Shown here: piece by piece, positions 56,880 through 64,000 of the stretch
How the letters are laid out: each line of letters starts with the position of its first letter
Numbering within the stretch: the stretch's first letter is position 1
Notes under the pieces: model-generated
Told to the model about the DNA's origin: nothing
Databases searched by the model: none
The model's input: the letters and a program-made list of their open reading frames with translations, nothing else
From: Pyxicephalus adspersus
Lineage: Eukaryota > Chordata > Amphibia > Anura > Pyxicephalidae
Assembly (NCBI RefSeq): GCF_032062135.1
Contig: NC_092860.1
Span: 69,229,968 to 69,293,967 of the forward strand
Direction: 5' to 3'
Length of the DNA stretch: 64,000 bases
Translations under genes and position numbers: made by a program

Positions 56880-57680
56880 GATCTAACACAACAAAAATGC
56901 ATTCCCCAGTGTAATCTACATTTATAAAGTGGCAACAATACATAGCACTGTGCATTAAAAAGGGGTGCAGATACAATGACACAGGAGGAAAAAAAGGCAC
57001 TACCCAAAAGAGCCTAAATCTAAGTGGTGGGGGAAGTAGCACACAGTAGGAAGAGGGATATAAAAAGATGAGTAAACTAGGAGGGCTTAAGAGACAGAAA
57101 AATATAGGTAGGCTAGTTTGAAAGTATGGGTTTTTAGGGCTCTTTGAAATGTTGAGAAACTAGGAGCAAGCCTAAAAGGATGAGGAGTGTTTCAGAAAAT
57201 GGGGCAATCTTGAAATCTTGCATGTGATGAGGGTATGACTGAGGTAGTCATTAAAATAGTGAAGTGAGTGGCTAGGGGTGTATCTTTGTATCTGGTCAGA
57301 AAGGTAGGTGGGACAAGAACTGTGAGGGGAATTGACAGCAATGCACAGTAGCTTGAATTTGAAACAAGCTTAGAGAATTGCAAAGGGAGGCAGCAGATGA
57401 GAAGGGGGAAGGATGAATAACTCTAGCTCTTGCATTCATAATAGATTACACGCTGACACATAGCCCTCAACACATTTACGCAACCCCGGAGAGACTTGGG
57501 TTAGTGGATACCAGAGGCGAGAATGTTATAATAGTCCAGACTAGACATAAGAGCATATACAAGAATTTAGGTGGTCTCTAAGGACAGGTAGGAGCATATT
57601 TTGGATAGGCTGCCCAGATGAAAGTGGCAGGACCTGAAAATGTTTTGAAAGTTAATGTTCTGAATGAGTGAAGGAGAGTG
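56880..57680 (-). pseudogene. L2/CR1-type LINE ORF2 C-terminal and 3' region
   Basis: The minus strand gives post-RT text: VYALMSSLDYYNILASGI near 57560 (the V..ALV.SRLDYCN..L.G.P motif), CNSLSLFQIQ-type text near 57350, and LTRYKDTPL and SFSTFQRALKTHTFKLAY further down. It leads to a 3' end near 56930 that resembles the (AAT)n-tailed scraps elsewhere (TTTAATGCACAGTGCTATG). Frames change several times. It may be the same insertion family as 55660-56095. Confidence 0.6.
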
Positions 57681-58264
57681 CGGACTCAAAAGTGTACCTG
57701 AAAAGAGGGTCAATTAACTGTTTTATTAACTTTAAGAAACAAGTCAGATGAGGTCATTTGCCACCTGAGGGAGCTGTTTCAATCGAATAGGCAGGTCGAC
57801 AGACAGATTTAAGTAGGTAAAGTTGGTGTCCAAATAGTCAGTGAGTCTTTTATGCCACTGTAGGGTGATTCTGATAACCCTCCTCCCATTTCTGCTCTGT
57901 TCCATGTGTACAAGTCTTCTGCATGGCAATATTACATTTTTGGCAATATGTACACCTTCCAAATACAAATCTGGGTGGGTGGTATGTTCTGCCTCCTGTG
58001 ACAGAATTCATAGAAAGAACCCTTCATTATGCCACCAGTATCTCTAGATCTAAGGGGCCTCCTAGGGTGCCAAATCCTGGAACTTGAGACTGAATCCATC
58101 TTTATTGCAAGGCAATTCAATCCTAACCTTCAAAATGCTGAACTGAACCACTTCTTTCATTGTAATCTAGTCCCACAAAGTGATCCTCTTACAAGACATA
58201 AAAACTCTATACCCATCGAGAAACTTAGTCTGACAAGGTCCTAATAGCCTCTTCCTGCCCTAAT
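57681..58264. other. Unassigned, possibly decayed retroelement
   Basis: No confident gene. On the plus strand a frame at 58029-58244 holds LRGLLGCQILELETESIF, which faintly recalls the R-G-G...L...E...W-I end of a PLE GIY-YIG domain. Too weak to call. Confidence 0.2.
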
Positions 58265-58500
58265 ATTTTCCTGGATAGCCTAGGTTTAAATCTCGGCCAG
58301 GACACTATCTGCATGGAGTTTGCAATGGTTTACCTCCAAGTACTCCAGTTCTTCTCACATTCCAAAAAAAAAAAAAAAACATGCAGCTAGGGTAATTGGC
58401 CCCCCACCCCCCAAAAAAAAAAATTGACAAAAGATTGTGAGCCCCTTTGAGGGACAGCTAGTGACATGACTTTGGACGTTGTAGAATGTTGGCGCTCTAA
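58265..58500. repeat. Dispersed repeat, reversed copy of the 7330-7920 family
   Basis: CCTTTGAGGGACAGCTAGTG with GACATGAC is the exact complement of GTCACTAGCTGTCCCTCAAA at 7430. The rest is diverged, with poly-A and poly-C/A insertions. Confidence 0.6.
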
Positions 58501-58556
58501 ATATATATATATAAATATATATATACATACATATACATACACACACAAACACACAC

Positions 58557-59421
58557 AGAGTTAAGTTCATAAATATTTGGACAGAGACAACTTTTTTCTA
58601 CTTGGTTCTGTACATTACCACAATTAATTTTAAATGAAACAACAAAAATGCAGTTAGACTGCAGACTTTCAGCTTACTATCTGGGTTATAAGCATCCCGT
58701 TACCATGAGCAACCCCCAGTATTATACCACAGTGGGAAAGGTTAAGAACAGAAAGAGGAAGTGGGGGAGGGGCTGAAAATAGAAGCAGTTTGATATCAGA
58801 CTGGGTCCAGGTGGCATCCATTCAAAATCATGTCCTATGGAACTTGCCCTCGTATGATGGTTCAGTAGGAGGGTATAGTTTCTTCCAAAATCGGGAAACA
58901 AAGGATCTGCCAGCATTGACCAGGTGCCTTAAATGGTAAAGTTTTAAAGTATTTTGAAAAAACGTTTCCAATGCAATGCAAAAATCCAGGGAGCGTTTTT
59001 TTCTATTTTTCCAGCTTAAGGATGGCTTGTTTTACGTGTATGGAGAGCTCCTTTGGCCATGTTATCTGTTCACTCCAAAATCTTCCACACAAACCCCCCC
59101 GCCTCAAATTAACTCCAGGCCCTTTATCTGCTTAATTGATAATGACATAACAAAGAAATTGCCCACACCATCCTATGAAATAGCCTTTAAGTCATATGTC
59201 CAATTAGTTTTGAGCCCCTGAAATGAAGAGATTGTGTTAAAAAAAAGCTTTAGTTTCTCACATTTTTATGCAATCTTTTTGTTTAACCCACTGAAATAAA
59301 GCTGAAAGTCTGCAGTTCAACTGCATCTACATTGTTTCATTTAAAATTAATTGTGGTAATGTACAGGTTAAAAATTAGAAAAAAAAGTTGTTGGCCAAAT
59401 ATTTATTGACCTAACTGTAAA
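58557..59421. mobile_element. Tc1/mariner-type MITE with ~130-bp terminal inverted repeats
   Basis: The left arm (58557-58680) and right arm (about 59290-59421) are complementary: GTTAAGTTCATAAATATTTG and GTACATTACCACAATTAATT on the left, their complements on the right. The right end CCTAACTGTA is followed by AATAC, consistent with a TA target. The inner 81-codon frame 58976-59221 is not a transposase. The segment 58683-58990 seems foreign, as its inverted copy lies outside at 59811-60115. Confidence 0.7.
58683..58990 (+). repeat. ~300-bp inverted duplication, left arm
   Basis: The left arm pairs with the reverse complement of 59811-60115. Shared stretches include GCATCCCGTTACCATGA, GGAAGTGGGGGAGGGGCTGA and AAGTTTTAAAGTATTTTGAA. 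By eye about 85-90% identical. Confidence 0.85.
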
Positions 59422-59454
59422 TACTGTGTAATAATAACCTATACCACACTGATC

Positions 59455-59805
59455 TTAACGGGACAGTGCTTTCTCACGAGGGGAAGGACTGCTTAGCAAT
59501 TGTGCCAGTTATAAGCCAAGACTTCAAACTGTTCACTAAAGTCTTGGCCATCATATTGTAGTGGATGCATCTATATAGAAATAAGACCAAATCAATTAGA
59601 GTTCATGAGGTCTACTACAAAAGTGTCTAACTGGATCCAATTGCTTTGGTTGCTATGCCAATGATGCTGTTGTCTACAAATGCGGAAGAGGCTTTTGATT
59701 AAGTGGACTGAATGTTCACGTAACGGACATTGACACGAAGACCTTATAGGAACACTGTTCAAGCAAGCATCCACAAATTTTCTAAAAATTGTATTCCGAA
59801 TGAAC
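59455..59805 (+). pseudogene. L1 ORF2 RT scrap
   Basis: The plus strand holds SQDFKLFTKVLA (the L-L-N-x-D-x-K-I-F-x-K-I-L-A block), TKSIRVHEV and MPMMLLSTNAEEAFD (the L-x-x-D-A-E-K-A-F-D block). Two stops sit after EAFD. It lies between the Tc1 MITE and the right arm of the inverted duplication. Confidence 0.55.
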
Positions 59806-59810
59806 CTGCA

Positions 59811-60115
59811 TTTTTGCATTGCATTAGAAATTGTTTTTCAAAATACTTTAAAACTTTACCACTTAAGACACCTGGTCAATGCTGGTAGACCCTTTGTTTC
59901 TCGGTTTTGGAGGAAACTATACCTTACTACTAAACCATCATTAATAACAAGGCAAATTCCATAGGGCATTATTTTTGGAATACAGATGCCACCTGGCCAA
60001 GTCTGAGATCAAATTGCTTCTATTTTCAGCCCCTCCCCCACTTCCTTTTTCTGTTCTAAACCTTTCCCACTCTAGTTTAATACTGGGGGTTGTTCATGGT
60101 AACGGGATGCTTACA
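59811..60115 (-). repeat. ~300-bp inverted duplication, right arm
   Basis: Reverse complement of 58683-58990. Confidence 0.85.
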
Positions 60116-61018
60116 GGGCAGATAATAGGAAGCAGACTCCAAAAGTCCAAAGTAACAACAGTTTTATTTCAGCCCAGTGTTAAAGCACACTCTCCAGCAC
60201 TTTAAAGTAAAAATAAATAGTGTGGCCCGACTGGGCATCTAGCTACGTCAATGGGTGCCCTGTCGCTCCAACACTCAAAATCAACACTGTTTCACTAACA
60301 GTTTTCAAGTCTTGTTTGCCAGCTGGCTTTCCTGGAGCTCTGTCCCCTCTTATGCAGTCTGGAACCCACTCTGGCTCCCTTCTCCTGCCTGGAACCCTCC
60401 GGCTGTCCTTCTCAGCCTCGAACTAATCACATCTCTCCCTTGCACCTGAGTGCAGGTGCATATAACCCAAACTCTGATTTGGGTTGGGCCAAGGAACCCA
60501 CCCTTTCACTCCCTTAGCCGGCTCAAGGGCCCTATTTTTCCCTGGTTTCTTCCTGAAAACCTATACAAACATAATCATGCTCTCTTTCCCTGGAGCCTCT
60601 ACAACATTATCTCTGCATTTCTTGACATTTTAGGAACACTCTGTCACACCAGATTCTCCACTGGTTCAATCACTTTCTCTCTTTCATTGTAACTTGATCT
60701 AGTCTCTTCTAGCTTACTTTTAAATCCTCAATTTCTCTATAAAATTGAAAACCTGTATGTTAAAAAAAGATAATTTTTAGTCTATTTAACAGCAATGATT
60801 AGACCAAGACCAAACTTATTGTTTCTTTTGAAGGTTGTTTTATCATAGGATACCTTTCTGTTTACTGTAAATTAATATTATTAATATGACACGTGTTTAC
60901 TGTATTTGGATTATTTTGCTTATCTGTTGCTGTATGTACTAATACCATTGTGCAAGTCAAAACCTTTTCTTTTAAATAAAGGATGTTTAATATATATATT
61001 TAAAAAAAAAAAAAAAAC
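60116..61018 (+). repeat. Non-coding block ending in AATAAA and poly(A)
   Basis: The block ends with AAATAAAGGATGTTTAATAT and a 16-A run at 61003-61018, the form of a retroposed transcript end on the plus strand. Its body (C/T-rich at 60320-60640, AT-rich after) has no recognisable protein; 60120-60640 may itself be LTR-like or other repeat DNA. The poly(A) lies about 130 bp beyond the CACTIN stop, in the opposite orientation to the gene. Confidence 0.4.
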
Positions 61019-61039
61019 ACAAATCAAAATAAAAATACT

Positions 61040-61045
61040 TTTAAT
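61040..61045 (-). promoter_or_regulatory. Candidate polyadenylation signal ATTAAA for CACTIN
   Basis: On the minus strand ATTAAA lies about 105 bases after the CACTIN stop codon. I saw no AATAAA on that strand between the stop and 61019. It is the nearest plausible signal; the true end may lie further on. Confidence 0.3.
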
Positions 61046-61148
61046 TCTGTGAGCTAAAATGAACACTGGAAACATCTTAGAAAAGAATCATCTGTCTTTT
61101 TTTGTATAAAATTGATTAAACCAAATATATTTCCAAATCACAACACAG

Positions 61149-61639
61149 TTATCTTCTGTACCGATATCTCTTAAAGTGAAACCACAACTGAAAAATACCA
61201 TTTGAGAACTGGCAGCGAAAACCATGTCGATGGGAATACTCCCACTCACGATTTACTATTTTGAATGCAATGTCTTCATAGGGAGGCCCTGCATGAAACC
61301 TTAGAATTGCAAAATCCTTATTGTCATGGCAAGCTTCAAGGAAATATTCAGGAGTGGACCTTTTATCAATCAGATCTGGATAAAAAATATTAAATTTGTA
61401 GCCCTGAACAATCTTTGGAGGAGGATTGTCAAAATCATAGTGGGTCTGATTATATTTATTCCACTCAAATCCAGTGTGTACACGATTAAAGAACCGAGGT
61501 TTACGAGGTCTGTATTTGTCCGCCCATAGGTAGGCTTTGCTTGTAACTGGAATTTCCACACTAAATTGAGCTTCATCACCATCCATTCCTTCTTTTGCTT
61601 TTCGAATAAAGATGTCTTCAGCACTCTCACTGGCATCAC
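61149..61639 (-). CDS. CACTIN: CACTIN, last coding exon (C-terminal domain)
   Basis: Cactin is a conserved nuclear protein that associates with the spliceosome and is needed for correct splicing in animals; it was first found as a Cactus/IkB partner. This exon encodes its most conserved part, the cactin C-terminal domain. An acceptor TTTGTTTCAG ends at 61640. The exon begins GTGATGCC with two bases completing a split codon, giving DASESAEDIFIRKAKEG, then WADKYRPRKPRFFNRVHTGF, WNKYNQTHYDFDNPPPKIVQ and FNIFYPDLIDKRSTPEYFLE. It ends at the family's usual terminus HRHGFRCQF...FQLWFHFKRYRYRR and a stop at 61149. All of it is open with no damage, which marks it as a real gene and not a relic. Earlier exons must lie beyond 64000, as none was seen upstream in the window. 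Confidence 0.95.
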
Positions 61640-62098
61640 CTGAAACAAAGATTTCTAATTACTAAAAAATATTATTGGAAGATGTAACACAGCTATAAGT
61701 ACAGTATACTCACAATATACTTTCAAACTTAGAATATACTTTGTTGCAGTACATACTACGCTTTTTTCTCAAATGTAAGCATTTATGCTGGATTGGACAG
61801 AGAACCAACCATGTAAGCATATAACCATGTTTTAATACCCAAAACAATCTCAAAGGTAGAATTTAAATTTACTGTAGATAGAGTATATCTGGACAAACTA
61901 ATAGATCAATAAAACTTGTCATTTAAACTGTAGCTAATAAATTTAAAGCCAGTGTGGAAAGGCTGACTTTTTAGTGGGGTACAATCTTTTTGCTAAATAT
62001 TTTTCACCAAAAACGTAATGGTTGGAGAAGTATTTAAAATAAAAATAAGAGGAAAGTGGAAGTTAAAATATAACTGGGCAGACAAAATTAGGCCCTAC

Positions 62099-62102
<4 letters not shown>

Positions 62103-62169
<67 letters not shown>
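62103..62169. repeat. (TA)n microsatellite
   Basis: About 33 uninterrupted TA units, the longest in the window. Confidence 0.95.
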
Positions 62170-62172
<3 letters not shown>

Positions 62173-62404
62173 AGTTTGTAATAAATGGACATCTAGTGTA
62201 ATGTCCTAGGAAAAAAAATTGACCTTGGTTTGACATCAGGGTTTTTAAAGACAAGCTATAATACACTTTACACACAGTGCCGTCTACTGGTGGCAAACAA
62301 TAATGCACACACACAATTAACTAGCCTAAAAGTGACTGGGTAATAACGTGGATGGAAAAGCAAAATGGCAACATGACAAGAATATTTTAAAAAGGTGTTT
62401 ATAG

Positions 62405-62570
62405 ATGGCCCGCCCGCACTCCCAACTAGAAATGATAACCTGTTGGACTTAGTCCTAAATAATGCAGAGAATATAAAGGTTCAAGTCAAATCTGGGTAGT
62501 ATTTAGGGTTTCTTATTTTTTTTAAGGTTGTAAACAAAAAGAACATACTAGAGAGTAGAGAGAGCAGAGC
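62405..62570 (+). pseudogene. CR1/L2-type LINE endonuclease scrap
   Basis: The plus strand reads RNDNLLDLVLNNAENIKVQV, the usual (R-x-x-N-L-L-D-L-V-x-T/N-N) block of CR1-group endonucleases. The S-D-H that should follow is lost at a stop. Only about 50 codons remain. Confidence 0.45.
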
Positions 62571-62698
62571 CACATTTCAAAGAACAAAGAACAGAAATAG
62601 AGGTGTTTTAAATCAACAGAATACTGCAAAACATATTTCCTTGGTTAAATATATATCTCAAGTCTCATGTTAAAAGAATATGATTAAGTAAAAGACAT

Positions 62699-62957
62699 TT
62701 AACCCCCCTAGCAATGTAATTACGGTATGTGCAAATTTCCATGCAAAAAGTGTTCCATGTTTTTGCATGGAAATTTATTTTACATTGTAGGCTATTATTC
62801 CTAGGCATAACTCACCTATGTTTAATACATTTATTAATTTAACAATAAACTTTAAATAAAAAACTGTAAAAAAAAAAAAAAAATAATTAATCATATAATG
62901 TAACTTTACAGTAGCATATATGTATTATAAAATAATATATATATATATTATAAAATA

Positions 62958-62988
<31 letters not shown>

Positions 62989-63328
62989 GAATATTTCTTT
63001 GTACTGGACTCAATACAGCAATTTTGTACTGAATCCAATACAAAAGTACTTAAATTTCCCAGCGATCTGCTCGCTCGCTCCGCCCGCACCAATGTCACCG
63101 GGAAACCCTCGGAGATAGTCGTTGCATTATGCGGCTGGAGATCGAGGAGGATGGACGTGTCCCCAGGACCCGCGGGGACCAGCAGGACGCCAGGGGACAC
63201 CGACAGAACATGGTAAGTGGGGGTTTTTTTTTAGTTTAAAGCAATGCCGAGTGTTACTCAGGGTTACTGCTTTTGGTACACTAAATCCACCCAGAGTCAC
63301 ACTCGGGATTACCGCTAGGGGGGGTTAA
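62699..63328. mobile_element. TTAA-flanked MITE, second copy type
   Basis: The left end TTAACCCCCCTAGCAATGTA and the reverse complement of the right end TTAACCCCCCCTAGCGGTAA make the terminal inverted repeats with TTAA duplications. Inside is a single palindrome (TTGTACTGGACTCAATACAG ... CTGAATCCAATACAA, about 63000-63042), homologous to the units at 21297-21722. A GC-rich part follows, as in the element at 21119. (TA)n lies at 62935-62985. No transposase. Confidence 0.75.
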
Positions 63329-63380
63329 AAAATACAGCTTCCAGTTCTGGGGCCCGATGTGTAAAGCAGCAGCTTCAGCT

Positions 63381-64000
63381 CCCCTGTGATCCTGCGTCCT
63401 CCTGACTCTCCTTTACAGTACAGTACCCCGGCAGATACAGCACACTACCGTTCCGCTTGCATGGACCGCTTCGTTTCCACTCCTCCATCTCCCCGGCCGA
63501 TCCAGCAGAAGACAACAGCTTGGAAGTGCACAGCTTCCAGGATAGCAGACGAGTCTCCGGAGCACATGGAGACAGGATCCAGCCCAGGTAGGGCAAATCC
63601 CCCTGCACATGAATGCGTCCCACTAAATTACAAAAAATTGGCACTTGGTGTCTCAACAACTCCAACCCTGCTTGATGCTGATTAAGGAAACGCTGACCCC
63701 CACACCTGCAACCAATTACAGATATAGTGGCAAAACATGGGGAAGAACTGCATGAAATGCAGGACGTGTAAGTGATCTGGAGGATAATTTATTAACAGCT
63801 CACACCCAACAGCAACAGATGGGAAGCAGTACAATTTATTATCTGAAAAAGTAATTGATATGGAAAATCGCTGACACCAAAATAATATCAGAATCATTGG
63901 GCTACCGGAATCATATAAAGCCACTAATTTGCATAAATTCAGCATACATATGCTACCGAAAACTTTGGAACACCTATGAATGTGAAGAGGGCTCACAGAA
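63381..64000 (+). pseudogene. L1/Tx1-type ORF1, N-terminal part, runs off the window
   Basis: The plus-strand 99-codon frame 63386-63685 includes MDRFVSTPPSPRPIQQK and then PGRANPPAHECVPLNYKKLA, which aligns with ORF1 of the 32.3-kb L1 (PGRIESPIHHCTAIHYKQLA). Further on, in other frames, come VSDLEDNLLTAHTQQQQMG and NNIRIIGLPESYKATNLHK. It extends further 5' than the copy at 32276. Stops show that it is decayed. It lies in the CACTIN intron, antisense to the gene. Confidence 0.7.

Larger units (their letters stand above)
61640..64000 (-). other. CACTIN last intron (partial), filled with repeats
   Basis: Upstream of the exon on the minus strand I found no further cactin exon. The intron holds a (TA)n tract, a LINE scrap, a TTAA MITE and the start of an L1, and is at least 2.3 kb long. 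Confidence 0.7.

Noticed and set aside
57744..58244. Possible second PLE GIY-YIG relic
   Set aside because: Only one weak motif (R-G...L-E-x-E) is visible and neither GIY-YIG nor RT boxes are present.
58976..59221. 81-codon frame within the Tc1 MITE as a transposase
   Set aside because: It lacks any DDE/D or helix-turn-helix feature and is too short; the MITE is non-autonomous.
62099..62314. Frames encoding (IY)n
   Set aside because: Pure (TA)n microsatellite translation.
1..64000. CRISPR arrays, tRNA or rRNA genes
   Set aside because: Regular arrays seen are satellites or hAT subterminal repeats; I found no cloverleaf or rRNA-like sequence by eye.

Overview
The window looks like anuran (frog) nuclear DNA: AT-rich, almost wholly built from transposable elements, with one recognisable host-gene piece. 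That piece is the last coding exon of CACTIN (spliceosome-associated protein) on the minus strand at 61149-61639. It has a canonical splice acceptor, and its protein sequence reads like vertebrate cactin. The repeat mix points to an amphibian, by inference: many L1/Tx1-type LINEs, an L2/CR1-type LINE with (AAT)n tails, a Penelope-like element, TTAA-flanked palindromic MITEs, Tc1 and hAT MITEs, and a Maverick/Polinton-like virus relic.

Layout. 1-2.7 kb: end of a MITE, then plain AT-rich DNA. 2.7-10.6 kb: relic of a multi-copy cysteine-motif ORF family, hAT MITE, LTR-like repeat, LINE scraps, minisatellite. 10.7-17 kb: an L1 (plus) apparently split by a second L1 (minus). 17-25 kb: minisatellite, AT-rich DNA, a TTAA MITE carrying five tandem palindromes, and a hammerhead-ribozyme-like motif. 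25-28.1 kb: hAT transposon with BED finger, broken transposase, subterminal tandem repeats and one terminus, abutting an older L1. 28.1-32.3 kb: LTR-like repeat, MITE, palindromic repeat. 32.3-37.7 kb: broken L1 with ORF1, endonuclease and RT. 38-40.3 kb: minus-strand L1 ORF1 split by an LTR-like repeat. 42.4-47.4 kb: Penelope-like element (proline-rich N-terminus, RT, GIY-YIG endonuclease) bounded by large inverted repeats and hammerhead-like motifs. 47.5-52.66 kb: L1 with poly(A) tail, followed directly by a Polinton-like capsid and protease relic (52.66-53.9 kb). 54-57.7 kb: second and third relics of the cysteine-motif ORF family and two pieces of an L2/CR1-like LINE. 58.2-61 kb: Tc1 MITE, a 300-bp inverted duplication and an L1 scrap. 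61-64 kb: CACTIN exon and its upstream intron, holding a (TA)n tract, a CR1 scrap, a second TTAA MITE and the start of another L1 ORF1.

No element appears fully intact: every long reading frame of transposon origin carries stops or frameshifts. I saw no tRNA, rRNA, CRISPR or bacterial-type operon. The window therefore documents layered insertion history rather than a gene pathway. Calls rest on reading the translations by eye; family names are by motif resemblance, not by database search.
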